DNA of 64,000 bases from Denitratisoma sp. DHT3 (GCF_007833355.1 NZ_CP020914.1:108046-172045), one strand, 5' to 3'; positions 20,972 through 31,505 are shown, numbered from the stretch's first letter. Notes: generated by a model from the letters alone, not told the origin. Made by a program: numbers and translations.

Positions 20972-21559
20972 TCACGGCGCGGCGAGCAGCACGATCACCG
21001 CGCCGGCGCCGCCTTCCGCGGCACGGGCCTGGCAAAAGGCCAGCACCTCCCGGCGCTGGCCGAGCCAGCCCAGGGTCAGCTTCTTCAGCACCGGCTCCCG
21101 GCCCGGGGAGCCCAGGCCCTTGCCATGCACGATGCGCAGGCAGCGCCGGCCGCAGCGCCGCGACTCCTCGAGGAAGGCGGCGATCGCCAGGCGCGCCTCG
21201 TCCCGGTTGTGGCCGTGCAGGTCGAGGTGGCCCTGCACCACCCAGCGGCCGCGGCGCAGGTCGCGCAGCACGCCGGCGGGCAGGCCCGGCTGCAGCCAGG
21301 CGGCTTCGTCGCCGCCTTCCAGGTGGAGGTCGAGCAGGGGTGGGCCGTGCAGGGTTTCGACCAGCGCCGCCGCCTCGTCGCGCTGGCGCTGGCGGGGAAT
21401 GGCCGGCGGGGGCGGCGGCTCATGGTGCACCCGGTCGGAGACCAGGGGCACGGCGTCCGCCACGGCCGAGCGGAACAACTCGACTTCGGCGGCGGCGGGC
21501 GTCCCGGCCTGGCGCCGGGCGGCGGTTCCGGACGGGGATGCGCGAGAACGCTGTTTCAT
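20972..21559 (-). CDS. Smr-domain protein
   Basis: 195 residues with a basic, disordered N terminus and a C-terminal Smr (MutS2-related) domain at about 105-190. The LDLHGHNRDEARLAIAAF motif is the DxH signature, and LRIVHGKGLGSPG is the HGxG signature. Smr proteins cleave nucleic acids; E. coli YdaL/SmrA and SmrB are stand-alone examples, and SmrB acts on mRNA at collided ribosomes. The exact substrate here is unknown. It lies 38 bases downstream of trxB on the same strand, a plausible operon. Confidence 0.85.
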   Translation of the reverse strand: MKQRSRASPSGTAARRQAGTPAAAEVELFRSAVADAVPLVSDRVHHEPPPPPAIPRQRQRDEAAALVETLHGPPLLDLHLEGGDEAAWLQPGLPAGVLRDLRRGRWVVQGHLDLHGHNRDEARLAIAAFLEESRRCGRRCLRIVHGKGLGSPGREPVLKKLTLGWLGQRREVLAFCQARAAEGGAGAVIVLLAAP

Positions 21560-21597
21560 TCCCGCGCTTCCATCGTCACATCATCGCCGCGGCCGGA

Positions 21598-22644
<1,047 letters not shown>

Positions 22645-22654
22645 CTATTGAACC

Positions 22655-23344
22655 ATGTCCGGTGTTTCCCATACTGTCCTGCGTTCCCTGCCGATTTTCG
22701 AATCCATCGACGAGGAACGTCTGGAATCGATCGCCCGCGCCGCCTCCCTGAGCAACATTCCGCGTGGAAGCGTGGTGATGCAAGAAGGAGATCACTCCGA
22801 TAACGTGTATTTCGTGATCAATGGCGCCCTCAAGGTTTCGGTCTCCGACGAGGAAGGGCGGGAGGTGATTCTCACCATCCTCGAGCGCGGCGAGATCTTC
22901 GGGGAAATGGGGGTGGTGGACGACCATCCGCGCTCCGCCAACGTGATGGCCATCCAGGCCAGCGATCTGCTGGTGATCTCCAAGGCCGATTTCCATGATT
23001 GCCTGAGCGACAATTTCGACGTTGCCCTGTTCATCATGCGCGCGCTGGCCAATCGCCTGCGCCAGGCCGACCGCAAGATCGAGAGCCTGGCGCTGATGGA
23101 TGTCTATGGCCGCGTGGCGCGCCTGCTGCTCGACCTGGCCGAGGAGCGGGACGGCTGCCTGCGGGTGGTCCGGCGCATCACCAAGCAGGATATCGCCAAG
23201 ATGATCGGCGCGTCCCGCGAGATGGTGAGCCGGGTCATGAAGGACCTGCAGCAGCGCGGCCTGATCGACGAGGAGGTGGGCGGCCAGATCCTGCTGCGCG
23301 AGCAGCTCAGCCAGCCGCTCGGCGCCGAGCGAATGACCGGATAA
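22655..23344 (+). CDS. Crp/Fnr-family transcription regulator
   Basis: 229 residues. An N-terminal cyclic-nucleotide-type sensor barrel (about 10-125; GEIFGEMGVVDDHPRSANV resembles the cAMP phosphate cassette), a dimer helix (about 125-150), and a C-terminal winged helix with recognition region ITKQDIAKMIGASREMVSRV. There is no N-terminal cysteine cluster, so it is not an oxygen-sensing FNR; the ligand is unknown. It is divergent from trxB across a perfect dyad and stands in the place that lrp occupies next to ftsK in enterobacteria. Autoregulation through the dyad is possible. Confidence 0.9.
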   Translation: MSGVSHTVLRSLPIFESIDEERLESIARAASLSNIPRGSVVMQEGDHSDNVYFVINGALKVSVSDEEGREVILTILERGEIFGEMGVVDDHPRSANVMAIQASDLLVISKADFHDCLSDNFDVALFIMRALANRLRQADRKIESLALMDVYGRVARLLLDLAEERDGCLRVVRRITKQDIAKMIGASREMVSRVMKDLQQRGLIDEEVGGQILLREQLSQPLGAERMTG

Positions 23345-23428
23345 AGCCGCCTTCCCCGCCATATTCCCGGCACGTTCCTTCTGTCCGTGCCGGGATAATC
23401 GGCACTGTTCCCCTTGCTGGATTTTTCC

Positions 23429-25744
23429 ATGGCTGTCTCCAATACCTTGCGTCGGGCGGAACCGCGGCCCCTGCCCGAGAAACTGGTCGGGCTCGTCAAT
23501 GAAGCGCGCTGGCTGCTGCTGGCGGCCGGCGGCTTGTACATCGGCCTGGTGCTCTGGGGGTTCGAGCGCACCGATCCCGGCTGGTCCCACGCGGCGGCGG
23601 CGGGGCCGGTCGCCAATCCCGGCGGACGCCTGGGCGCCTGGCTGTCCGACCTGCTGTTCTACCTGTTCGGCGTTTCCGCCTGGTGGTGGGTGGTCTTCCT
23701 GCTGCTGACGGTGGCCTGGGGCTATCGGCGTCTGGAGGGCCTGGCGGTGGGGGACCGGCGGCCGTTGCTGATCGCGGCCAGCGGCTTCGTCCTGTTGATG
23801 GCGGCCAGTTGCGGGATCGAGGCGATGCGCTACTGGAGCCTGACGACGCCCCTGCCTTTCCGCCCCGGCGGCTTGCTGGGATACGAGGTCGCCCTCCAGG
23901 CCCAGCGTTTCCTGGGGTTCAACGGCGGCACCCTGATTCTGCTGGCCCTGGCGGCGGCCGGCTTCAGCGTGTTTACCGGACTGTCCTGGCTGCGTCTGGC
24001 CGAGCGCATCGGCACGTTGCTGGAAGTCTGCTGGTTCGGCGCCGGCCGCGTGCTGCAAACTTGGCAGGACCGGCGCTACGGCAGGGTGGTGGCCGAAAAG
24101 CGCGAGGCCGTGGTCGAGGTGCAGCGCAAGAAGGCGGAGGAGAATCCGCCGGCGCCGGTCAAGATCGAGGCCGTCGAACTGGAAGTGCCGGTGGCGCCCA
24201 AGGCCGCGGCCCGGGCCGAGAAGGAGCGCCAGGCGCCGATGTTCTTCGACGCGCCGGGCGAGGCGCTGCCGCCCCTGCATCTGCTGGACGATCCCTCGCA
24301 CAATCCGGACGACCTGCCCGCCGCCGACACCCTGGAATTCACCTCGCGCCTGATCGAGCGCAAGCTGGCCGACTTCGGCGTCGAGGTGAAAGTGCTCTCC
24401 GCCCTGCCGGGTCCGGTCGTCACCCGTTACGAAATCGAGCCCGCCACCGGTATCAAGGGCAGCCAGATCGTCAATCTGGCCAAGGATCTGGCCCGCTCCC
24501 TGTCGCTGGTCAGCGTGCGGGTGGTGGAAACCGTGCCGGGCAAGTCCTGCATGGCGCTGGAACTGCCCAATTCCAAGCGCCAGACGGTGCGCCTGAAGGA
24601 GATCGTCGGCTCCAAGGCCTACCACGGCCTGCACTCCCCGCTGGCGGTGGCCCTGGGCAAGGACATCTCCGGGCTGCCCGTGGTGGTCGACCTGGCCAAG
24701 ATGCCCCACCTGCTGGTGGCCGGCACCACCGGCTCGGGCAAATCGGTGGGGATCAACGCGATGATCCTGTCCCTGGTCTACAAGTCCGAGCCCAAGGACG
24801 TGCGCATGATCATGGTGGACCCGAAGATGCTGGAGCTTTCGATCTACGAGGGCATTCCCCATCTGCTGGCGCCGGTGGTCACCGACATGAACAAGGCCGC
24901 CAACGCGCTGCACTGGTGCGTGGGCGAGATGGAGCGGCGCTACAAGCTGATGTCGACCCTGGGGGTGCGCAACCTGGCCGGCTTCAACGCCAAGATCCGC
25001 GATGCGGAGAAGGCCGGCGAGCGCATCCCCGACCCCTTCGCCCTGCCCGGCGATCCGGAGGCCGGCGCGCCGTCGCTGACCACGCTGCCCTACATCGTCG
25101 TGGTGATCGACGAACTGGCCGACCTGATGATGGTGGTGGGCAAGAAGGTCGAGGAACTGATCGCCCGCCTGGCGCAGAAGGCCCGCGCCGCCGGCATCCA
25201 TCTGGTGCTGGCCACCCAGCGCCCGAGCGTGGATGTGATCACCGGCCTGATCAAGGCCAACATCCCGACCCGCATCGCCTTCCAGGTCAGCAGCAAGATC
25301 GACTCCCGCACCATTCTCGACCAGATGGGCGCCGAGGCGCTGCTGGGCCAGGGCGACATGCTCTACCTGGCGCCCGGCACCGGCCTGCCGACCCGGGTCC
25401 ATGGCGCCTTCGTCGCCGACGACGAGGTGCATCGGGTGGTCGAGCACCTGCGCAAGGTGGGCGCCCCGGACTACATCGAGGACATCCTCAGCGCGCCGGC
25501 GACGGAAGGCGAGGGCGCGGGCGGCGAGGCCAGCGGCGACGCCGAGGCCGACCCGATGTACGACCAGGCCGTGGAAGTGGTGCTGAAGACCCGCCGTCCG
25601 TCGATCTCCCTGGTGCAGCGCCACCTGCGCATCGGCTACAACCGCGCCGCGCGCCTGATCGAGGCGATGGAGCATGCCGGGCTGGTCTCGCCGATGAATG
25701 CGGCGGGCGGCCGCGAAGTGCTGGTGCCGGAGAAGGCGGAATGA
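23429..25744 (+). CDS. ftsK: DNA translocase FtsK
   Basis: Septum-anchored DNA pump that clears the terminus and activates XerCD recombination at dif; 771 residues. Four or so membrane helices fill about residues 25-185. They are followed by a short linker, much shorter than in E. coli FtsK. The RecA-like motor (about 260-690) has Walker A GTTGSGKS (432-439, Lys438) and Walker [12 protein letters not shown]. The C-terminal gamma winged helix reads [19 protein letters not shown] and recognises KOPS-type sequences. The start at 23429 (MAVSNTL) is preferred to the in-frame TTG at 23414. It is followed by lolA after 34 bases. Confidence 0.96.
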   Translation: MAVSNTLRRAEPRPLPEKLVGLVNEARWLLLAAGGLYIGLVLWGFERTDPGWSHAAAAGPVANPGGRLGAWLSDLLFYLFGVSAWWWVVFLLLTVAWGYRRLEGLAVGDRRPLLIAASGFVLLMAASCGIEAMRYWSLTTPLPFRPGGLLGYEVALQAQRFLGFNGGTLILLALAAAGFSVFTGLSWLRLAERIGTLLEVCWFGAGRVLQTWQDRRYGRVVAEKREAVVEVQRKKAEENPPAPVKIEAVELEVPVAPKAAARAEKERQAPMFFDAPGEALPPLHLLDDPSHNPDDLPAADTLEFTSRLIERKLADFGVEVKVLSALPGPVVTRYEIEPATGIKGSQIVNLAKDLARSLSLVSVRVVETVPGKSCMALELPNSKRQTVRLKEIVGSKAYHGLHSPLAVALGKDISGLPVVVDLAKMPHLLVAGTTGSGKSVGINAMILSLVYKSEPKDVRMIMVDPKMLELSIYEGIPHLLAPVVTDMNKAANALHWCVGEMERRYKLMSTLGVRNLAGFNAKIRDAEKAGERIPDPFALPGDPEAGAPSLTTLPYIVVVIDELADLMMVVGKKVEELIARLAQKARAAGIHLVLATQRPSVDVITGLIKANIPTRIAFQVSSKIDSRTILDQMGAEALLGQGDMLYLAPGTGLPTRVHGAFVADDEVHRVVEHLRKVGAPDYIEDILSAPATEGEGAGGEASGDAEADPMYDQAVEVVLKTRRPSISLVQRHLRIGYNRAARLIEAMEHAGLVSPMNAAGGREVLVPEKAE

Positions 25745-25778
25745 ACGCGGGACGTTTTCCGCGATAATCCGTCCCATC

Positions 25779-26405
25779 ATGCGCATCCGGCTTTTGCTTT
25801 TGTCCCTCTTCGGCGCCCTGCCACTGGCGGCAGCCGCCTCCGGCCTCGACCAGCTGCACGCCTTCCTGCGCGAGACGCGGGCGGCGCAGGGCGCTTTCAG
25901 CCAGTCGGTGATCGGCAAGGCCGGCAAGAAGCCCAAGCAGTCCTCCGGCAGTTTCCTGATCCAGCGGCCGGGCAAGTTCCGCTGGTCCTACGACAAGCCC
26001 TATCCCCAGCTCCTGGTCAGCGACGGCGAGCGGCTCTGGAGTTTCGATCCGGACCTGAACCAGGTCGTGATCAAGAAAGTCGGCCAGGCCCTGGGCGCGA
26101 GTCCCGCCGCGCTCCTGGCGGGCGAGTCGCTGGAAAGGAATTTCGAGCTGCGCGAAGGCGCCGCCAATGGACAGGGCCAGGAACCCGGCCTGGAGTTCGT
26201 CGAAGCCACGCCCCGCGCCCAGGACGCCAGTTTCCAGAAAGTGCGCATCGGCTTGAAGGACAGGTTGCCGCGGACGATGGAAATCCAGGACAACTTCGGC
26301 CAGACCACGGTGCTGCGCTTTTCCCGCTTCGAGCCCAACCCGCCCGTCGCCGCCGCCCAGTTCCGCTTTACGCCGCCCAAGGGCGCGGACGTGGTGGGCG
26401 AGTGA
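25779..26405 (+). CDS. lolA: Outer-membrane lipoprotein carrier protein LolA
   Basis: Periplasmic chaperone that takes lipoproteins from LolCDE to LolB; 208 residues. A cleavable signal peptide of about 20 residues (MRIRLLLLSLFGALPLAAAA) leads into the LolA fold: LRETRAAQGAFSQSV, GKFRWSYDKPYPQLLVSDG, LWSFDPDLNQV, and a C-terminal FRFTPPKGADVV. It follows ftsK closely, the conserved proteobacterial order. The next gene of that order, rarA, is not adjacent here. Confidence 0.94.
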   Translation: MRIRLLLLSLFGALPLAAAASGLDQLHAFLRETRAAQGAFSQSVIGKAGKKPKQSSGSFLIQRPGKFRWSYDKPYPQLLVSDGERLWSFDPDLNQVVIKKVGQALGASPAALLAGESLERNFELREGAANGQGQEPGLEFVEATPRAQDASFQKVRIGLKDRLPRTMEIQDNFGQTTVLRFSRFEPNPPVAAAQFRFTPPKGADVVGE

Positions 26406-26455
26406 TCGGCGCTGGCATCCATCGGGCGCGGAAAGTCGGGCGCGGAAAATTTCAT

Positions 26456-26484
26456 TTGCCAAGCCGGACGATCCGGTGCATAGT
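26456..26484 (+). promoter_or_regulatory. Candidate sigma-70 promoter of the cold-shock gene
   Basis: TTGCCA (26456-26461) and CATAGT (26479-26484) with a 17-base spacer. Transcription from about 26491 would give a leader of roughly 146 bases before the csp start, the long leader expected for cold-inducible csp genes. Confidence 0.45.
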
Positions 26485-26594
26485 GGCGCCCGCGATCTTC
26501 AAGTAGTGCCGTTGTTGTCTGGTTCAGTACCCGCAGTAGTTCTCCGGTATTCCTCCCTTCAGTATCCTGCCGTCTTGACCTTCGCCCTCCTTTC

Positions 26595-26636
26595 TGGGGC
26601 AAGCCCCGTTTTTTGTTTTTTTAGGATATTCAAGAC
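26595..26636 (+). promoter_or_regulatory. Terminator-like hairpin in the csp leader
   Basis: A short GGGG/CCCC stem with CAAG loop (26596-26607) is followed by a run of T interrupted once (26609-26622), and only then by AGGA and the csp start codon. An intrinsic-terminator shape lying within the leader directly ahead of the ribosome binding site suggests attenuation or temperature-dependent folding. The sequence is seen; the mechanism is inferred. Confidence 0.4.
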
Positions 26637-26843
26637 ATGGCAACAGGTACCGTGAAGTGGTTCAACGATTCCAAGGGTTTTGGTTTCATCACCCCCGAAA
26701 ATGGCGGTGACGATCTCTTCGCCCATTTCTCCGCGATCCAGGGTCAGGGCTTCAAGACCCTGGCCGAAGGTCAGCGCGTCACTTTCGACGTCACCACCGG
26801 CCCCAAGGGCCAGCAGGCGTCGAACATTCGTCCCGCTGACTGA
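26637..26843 (+). CDS. Cold-shock protein (CspA family)
   Basis: 68-residue single-stranded nucleic-acid-binding OB fold that melts RNA structure. The RNP1 motif KGFGFITP and RNP2-like DLFAHFSAI are complete, and the N terminus [12 protein letters not shown] is the family hallmark. A long leader with its own promoter candidate and hairpin precedes it, and a strong terminator follows, so it is probably a monocistronic unit. Csp next to infA recalls the cspD-infA neighbourhood of E. coli. Confidence 0.96.
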   Translation: MATGTVKWFNDSKGFGFITPENGGDDLFAHFSAIQGQGFKTLAEGQRVTFDVTTGPKGQQASNIRPAD

Positions 26844-26920
26844 GCGGCCCGGTCGGCATGGCCGCGCGCCATGCCGGGGAACGGCGTCCGGAGGCACGCC
26901 TTCCGCCGTTCCTTCCGGAC

Positions 26921-26952
26921 AAGCCCGGCATCCGCCGGGCTTTTGTTTTTTT
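26921..26952 (+). terminator. Intrinsic terminator of the cold-shock gene
   Basis: A 7-bp GC stem (GCCCGGC, loop ATCC, GCCGGGC) followed by TTTTGTTTTTTT. It lies 80 bases after the csp stop and 20 bases before the infA start. Confidence 0.85.
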
Positions 26953-26971
26953 CTACCGAGGAGTCCGGCCG

Positions 26972-27229
26972 ATGGCCAAGGAAGAACTGATTGAGATGAA
27001 TGGCGTGGTCGATGAGGTGCTGCCGGATTCCCGTTTCCGCGTCACGCTCGAAAATGGCCACAGCCTGGTGGCCTACACCGCGGGCAAGATGCGCAAGCAC
27101 CATATCCGCATCCTCGCCGGCGACAAGGTTTCCCTGGAGGTTTCGCCCTACGACCTGAGCAAGGGGCGCATCACATTCCGTCATATCGAGGGCCGCACAC
27201 CCGGCGCGCCGACACGGCGTCGGCACTGA
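26972..27229 (+). CDS. infA: Translation initiation factor IF-1, extended type
   Basis: S1/OB-fold factor that binds the ribosomal A site during initiation. 85 residues; the conserved core (about 1-71, [18 protein letters not shown] to [10 protein letters not shown]) is followed by a basic Pro/Arg tail of 14 residues absent from the standard 72-residue form. Betaproteobacteria often have two infA genes, and this is the divergent extended kind rather than the one in the ribosomal-protein operon. ATG at 26972 is preceded by GAGGAG. Confidence 0.9.
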   Translation: MAKEELIEMNGVVDEVLPDSRFRVTLENGHSLVAYTAGKMRKHHIRILAGDKVSLEVSPYDLSKGRITFRHIEGRTPGAPTRRRH

Positions 27230-27251
27230 TCGCAATCCAGCGATATCCGCC

Positions 27252-27950
27252 ATGCCTGGTTATGAAGTGAAGTTCCAGCAGGTGGCGGTGGCCGGCGGGG
27301 CTGATTTGGAAATCCGCTCCCTGCTGGATCGTCAGCAATACGCCGACCCCTTCGGTATCGCCGAAGCGGCCGGTATCTCCCCGGCCTGCTGGTCCCTGTT
27401 CGGCCAAGTCTGGCCCTCGGCGCAAAAACTTGCCGACCTGATGCAGGTCTGGGAGTTCGGCTCGCACCGGGTGCTGGAAATCGGTTGCGGCCTGGGGTTG
27501 CCCAGCCTTGTGATCCATCGCCGCGGCGGGAACATCACCGCCAGCGACTGCCACCCCTTGGCAGAAGCATTCCTGCTGGCCAACCTGGGACTCAATCGAC
27601 TCTCCGGCCTGCAATACCGGATCGGCAATTGGGGGCGGCAGGCCCCGGCCATGGGGGAGTTCGATCTGATCATCGGCAGCGATGTACTCTACGAACGCAG
27701 CCATCCGGAACAACTGGCGGCGTTCCTGCAATTGCATGCGGCCCCCAGCGCCGAAGTGTTGATCGTCGATCCGAACCGCAGCAACCGCCGGGCCTTCCAC
27801 CGGGCCATGGCGGCGCTGGGTTTTGACCTGACGGAGACCCTGCTGGATGCGCCCCTCGATGACGGCAGCCCCTATCGGGGCCGCCTGCTGCACTATCGGC
27901 GCGAAGCCGCCGAGGGTGCGGCTGCGGGGGCAAGGCACCCGACGGTTTAG
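27252..27950 (+). CDS. Class I SAM-dependent methyltransferase (METTL21-like)
   Basis: 232 residues. Rossmann-fold methyltransferase with motif I VLEIGCGLGLPSL, an acidic post-I ITASDCHPLAE, and the motif IV-like DLIIGSDVLYE. The WPSAQKLADLM helix before motif I and the DVLYE motif are typical of the protein-lysine methyltransferase group (METTL21/Nnt1-like, Methyltransf_16). The bacterial substrate is unknown. It lies 22 bases after infA, and its end overlaps the convergent mnmC by 4 bases. Confidence 0.75.
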   Translation: MPGYEVKFQQVAVAGGADLEIRSLLDRQQYADPFGIAEAAGISPACWSLFGQVWPSAQKLADLMQVWEFGSHRVLEIGCGLGLPSLVIHRRGGNITASDCHPLAEAFLLANLGLNRLSGLQYRIGNWGRQAPAMGEFDLIIGSDVLYERSHPEQLAAFLQLHAAPSAEVLIVDPNRSNRRAFHRAMAALGFDLTETLLDAPLDDGSPYRGRLLHYRREAAEGAAAGARHPTV

Positions 27951-29884
27951 CCTGCGTCGCCGCCCGTTTCGAACTTCTGCCGCAACAGAAAGCGGGCCGG
28001 GTCCACGGTGGCGGCGAGCTGGGCTTCGAGCGGCAGCGGCTCGCCTTCGATCTGGCTGGTCAGCAATTCCCCCATCAGCACCGACCACACCAGGCCGCGC
28101 GCGCCGTAGCCGCTGGCGACGTGGAGTCCGGGCCAGCGCTCCACGGCGGAAAGATCCCGGCCCTGGGGGCGGGCCTCCGGCCGATGCAGCAGGCCCAGCA
28201 TCGGCAGCTTGTCCGGCGATACCGGGCGGAAGCCGACCCGGCCGCCCCAGTCCTCCAGCGGCGCGGCGGGAACGTAGTCGGGCAGCATGCTCGACAGCCG
28301 GGTCCGGTTGGCTTCCTGGTCGGCCCGGGTCAGCGCCGCCTCCCCGTTCCGCTGGAAGCTGGCGCCGACGCAGAGCAGGCCGTCCCGCGCCGGCGAGACA
28401 TAGCCTTCCCGGCAGACCACGGCGCGCAGGGCCTGCGGCGGCGGGGCCGGCAGGTGGCTGACCTGGCCGCGGAAGCGGAACAGGGGCAGATGGGCGCTCT
28501 GCGGCAGGCGCAGCAGGTCGTGGGCGCTGGCCAGTACCAGGTGGGGGGCGCTGGACAGGGTGCGGCCGGTGGCGTCCAGCACGCGCCAGCCGCCATCGGC
28601 CAGCGCTTCGATGGCCGCCACCGCCGTGCCGAAATGGCGCCGCAGCCGCGGGCCGGCCAGTTCCAGGGCCGCCCGGCACAGGCTGGGCGGATTCCACCAG
28701 GCGCCGCCGCCGAACCACCAGCCGCCGTCGCTGACCCGCATTCCGGCCAGCAGCGACGCCTCGTCCTGTTCGACGAAGCGCACGTAGCTCGCGGGAAAGC
28801 CGCAACGCTCCAGGATTTCCTGCTGCTTGCGGCGATGGGCCGCGTCGCGGGCGATTTGCAGCACGCCGCACGCCTCGCCCTCGATGGCCGCGCCGGCCGC
28901 TTGCCACTGGGCCACCTGCCTCAGGGCGTGGAGGTAGCAGGCGCGGTTGAGACGCGAGGCGCGGTTGTCGTCGAGGGACAGCATCGGCAGCATCACCGCC
29001 GTGCGGTTGCCGGAGGTTTCCTCGGCCGGCGCGCCGTGGCGCTCGAACAGATCCACCGTCCAGCCGCGCCGCGTCAGCGCCTCGGCGCAAAGACTGCCGG
29101 CAAGCCCGGCGCCGACCACGATGGCCTGCCGTTGCGGCGCCCGCTGTGCCGCAACGGGCGCCGCCAGCGTCTCCTCGGCATCATTGCAACCGTAGCGGCC
29201 CACCAGCATTTCCCGCTTGTGCGCGAAGCCGGGACGCTTCTCCAGGGCGAAGCCGGCCTGGTTCAATGCCTGGCGCACCGCGCCGGCCACCGCCCAGGTG
29301 GCGAGCGTCGTGCCGGGGCGGCAGAGCAGGCCGATTTCCGCCAGCAGCCGGGGCGACCAGAGAGCGGCGTTCTTGGCCGGCGCAAAGCCGTCCAGATACA
29401 GGGCGTCGGGCTCGGCGACGAACTGGGGGATGGCTTCCAGGGCGTCGCCCAGGGCCAGGGTCAGCACCACCCGGCCGCCCTCGAATTCGAGGCGGTGGAA
29501 GCCCGCCGTGAGTTCCGGCCACTGGTCGCGCAACTGCGCCGCCAGCGGCGCCAGTTCGGGATAGTTGCGGTGCAGCCGCGCCAGATCCTCGCGCCGGAAG
29601 GGGTGCTTTTCCACGGAGAGGAAGTGCAGCCGCCCGCAGCGCCGGCCGTCCGCCTTCCAGGCCGCCCAGGTGGCGAGGAAGTTCAGCCCCTGGCCGAAGC
29701 CCGTTTCCAGGATGACGAAACGTTCCCGCTCCTGCCAGCGCCGCGGCAGGTCGTTGCCGGCGAGGAACACGTGGCGCGCCTGTTCCAGCCCGCCGGCGCT
29801 GGCGTGGTAGATGTCGTCGTAGCCGGGCGAATAGGGGACGCCCTGCTCGGTGAAGGTGAGGGTCGCGGGCTCGATGGGAGGCAT
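27947..29884 (-). CDS. mnmC: Bifunctional tRNA 5-methylaminomethyl-2-thiouridine biosynthesis protein MnmC
   Basis: Completes the mnm5s2U34 wobble modification: an N-terminal SAM methyltransferase (about residues 1-240) and a C-terminal FAD oxidoreductase (about 255-640) that removes the carboxymethyl group. Seen are FVILETGFGQGLNFLATW and YLDGFAPAKNAALWS in the first domain, and VVGAGLAGSLCAEALTRRGW (dinucleotide motif) in the second. 645 residues from MPPIEPATL. That start is preferred because the frame upstream (Pro-rich, 15 codons) is not conserved-looking. It converges with the methyltransferase gene. Confidence 0.94.
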   Translation of the reverse strand: MPPIEPATLTFTEQGVPYSPGYDDIYHASAGGLEQARHVFLAGNDLPRRWQERERFVILETGFGQGLNFLATWAAWKADGRRCGRLHFLSVEKHPFRREDLARLHRNYPELAPLAAQLRDQWPELTAGFHRLEFEGGRVVLTLALGDALEAIPQFVAEPDALYLDGFAPAKNAALWSPRLLAEIGLLCRPGTTLATWAVAGAVRQALNQAGFALEKRPGFAHKREMLVGRYGCNDAEETLAAPVAAQRAPQRQAIVVGAGLAGSLCAEALTRRGWTVDLFERHGAPAEETSGNRTAVMLPMLSLDDNRASRLNRACYLHALRQVAQWQAAGAAIEGEACGVLQIARDAAHRRKQQEILERCGFPASYVRFVEQDEASLLAGMRVSDGGWWFGGGAWWNPPSLCRAALELAGPRLRRHFGTAVAAIEALADGGWRVLDATGRTLSSAPHLVLASAHDLLRLPQSAHLPLFRFRGQVSHLPAPPPQALRAVVCREGYVSPARDGLLCVGASFQRNGEAALTRADQEANRTRLSSMLPDYVPAAPLEDWGGRVGFRPVSPDKLPMLGLLHRPEARPQGRDLSAVERWPGLHVASGYGARGLVWSVLMGELLTSQIEGEPLPLEAQLAATVDPARFLLRQKFETGGDAG

Positions 29885-30014
29885 GGGAGCGGCATTTGGG
29901 CGCGGGGGCGGGAGGGTGGGGCCGCGCATTCTACGGCGGCCGGCATTTTCTCGATGACACCCTGTCGGTGGATTGGTTACTCAGACGCTACAATCTGAAA
30001 GCTATTTTTAGGGC

Positions 30015-30047
30015 AAAAAATCGCGACCCAGATGGGGTCTGGGTCGC
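30015..30047 (-). terminator. Intrinsic terminator on the minus strand
   Basis: A perfect 10-bp stem (30023-30032 with 30038-30047, 5-base loop), followed on the minus strand by ATTTTTT. It lies 95 bases beyond the flavin oxidoreductase stop and ahead of mnmC, separating the two units. Confidence 0.85.
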
Positions 30048-30141
30048 TATCATGGTGCTCTGATGAGGTTGCTTTTATTGTTGCCTCCAGGGAATCAATC
30101 CGCCTCGTGGCAAAAGTGCGCAGCCAACGCCGCCGACCCGC

Positions 30142-31362
30142 TCAGGCGGCGGCTCGACTCCGGTTCAGGGCCGGGTCGTTGGGCGGGGTCATCACGCACC
30201 AGGTGCCGGCCGGGTGGTAGATGTAGGGCACGCAGCGGTTGCAGTTGGTGCAGCCGGACTGGGTCAGTTCCCCGCTCTTGAACTTGTTGACCAGGCCGGT
30301 GTCGTGGATCAGGGCGCGGGCCATCACCACCGCCTCGAAGCCGTCCCGCATCGCGGTCTCGGCGTTGGCCAGGGACTTGGCGCCGCCCAGGTAGCCCAGC
30401 GGCACCTTCACCGCGGCGCGGATCTGGCGCGAGTAGTCGAGGAAATACATTTCCTTGAAGGTGACCTTGGGGGCGCCGAACTGGGCGAGTTTGAAGGCCA
30501 TGCTGGCCTTCTTGCCCAGCACCTTCTCCATTTCCTCGACGTTGAGGTTGCTGCCGAACATGAAGGCGCCGGACTCCACGTTGCGCCCGCCGGAGAGCAC
30601 CAGCATGTCGGCGCCGGCCCGCTCCAGCACGCGGGCGGTGACGATGGCGTCCTCCACCGTGGCGCCGCCCTTCACGCCGTCGGAGACGTTGATCTTGGCC
30701 AGCACCGCCATGTCCTTGCCGACCGCGGCCTTGACGCCGGCCAGCACCGCCGCCGGAAAGCGGGCGCGGTTCTCGGCGCTGCCGCCGTACTGGTCGCGGC
30801 GCTTGTTGTTGAAGGGGGATAGGAACTGGTTCAACAGGTAGCCGTGGCCCATGTGCAGTTCCACGGCGTCCAGCCCGGCCTCGCGGCAGATTCGGGCGGC
30901 GGTGGCGAATTCCTCGATCACCTGGGCCATGTCGTCCTCGTCCATGGCGCGGCTCCACCAGTTGCCGGAGAGCACGCCCGCCTTGTTGAAGCCGCTGCAC
31001 GCGCTCATCAGCCGGCCCTTGACCTTGATGCCGGTGACGAACAGGCCGCCGTGGGTGAGCTGATAGGACATCCTGCCGCCCTCGGCATGGACGGCGTCGG
31101 CCAGCGCCTTCAGGTCGGGGATGATCTCGGGCCGGATCCACACCTGGTTGGGCAGGGTGCGTCCGATCTCGGAGACCGCGCCGTAGGCGGCGGTGGTCAT
31201 GCCCACGCCGCCGGCCGCCAGGTCCCGGTGATGCTTGACCAGGGCCTTGCTGGGGGCGCCGTCGACCACCATGCCCTCGTTGGCGCCGGACTTGATGAAG
31301 CGGTTGCGCAGGGTGATCGGCCCCAGTTGCAGGGGATCGAAGGGGGAAGGCGGTGTGTTCAT
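30142..31362 (-). CDS. NADH:flavin oxidoreductase (Old Yellow Enzyme family) with C-terminal Cys cluster
   Basis: 406 residues. FMN-binding TIM barrel with N-terminal PITLRNRFIKSGANEG, the substrate-anion pair in LTHGG, the active-site region HMGHGYLLNQFLSPFNNKRRD and the FMN phosphate site YLGGAKS. Near the C terminus a cysteine cluster CX2CX2CX11C (GCTNCNRC ... WC) resembles the 4Fe-4S motif of 2,4-dienoyl-CoA reductase/trimethylamine dehydrogenase-type enzymes. The second FAD/NAD domain of that class is absent. It probably reduces an activated C=C bond; the substrate is unknown. It is divergent from the copper-storage gene. Confidence 0.85.
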   Translation of the reverse strand: MNTPPSPFDPLQLGPITLRNRFIKSGANEGMVVDGAPSKALVKHHRDLAAGGVGMTTAAYGAVSEIGRTLPNQVWIRPEIIPDLKALADAVHAEGGRMSYQLTHGGLFVTGIKVKGRLMSACSGFNKAGVLSGNWWSRAMDEDDMAQVIEEFATAARICREAGLDAVELHMGHGYLLNQFLSPFNNKRRDQYGGSAENRARFPAAVLAGVKAAVGKDMAVLAKINVSDGVKGGATVEDAIVTARVLERAGADMLVLSGGRNVESGAFMFGSNLNVEEMEKVLGKKASMAFKLAQFGAPKVTFKEMYFLDYSRQIRAAVKVPLGYLGGAKSLANAETAMRDGFEAVVMARALIHDTGLVNKFKSGELTQSGCTNCNRCVPYIYHPAGTWCVMTPPNDPALNRSRAAA

Positions 31363-31505
31363 GGCGGTCTCCTCAGGATGATGTTTTGATTGTCGTGGCG
31401 GTAATTTTACTACGGCGCTTTCCGTCGCCTTTGACGGACGGAGTGTGCCATTTTCAGCGTTCTGCCGCAGAATGGCGGGCCAACAATCATTTGCAAGGGA
31501 ATCCC

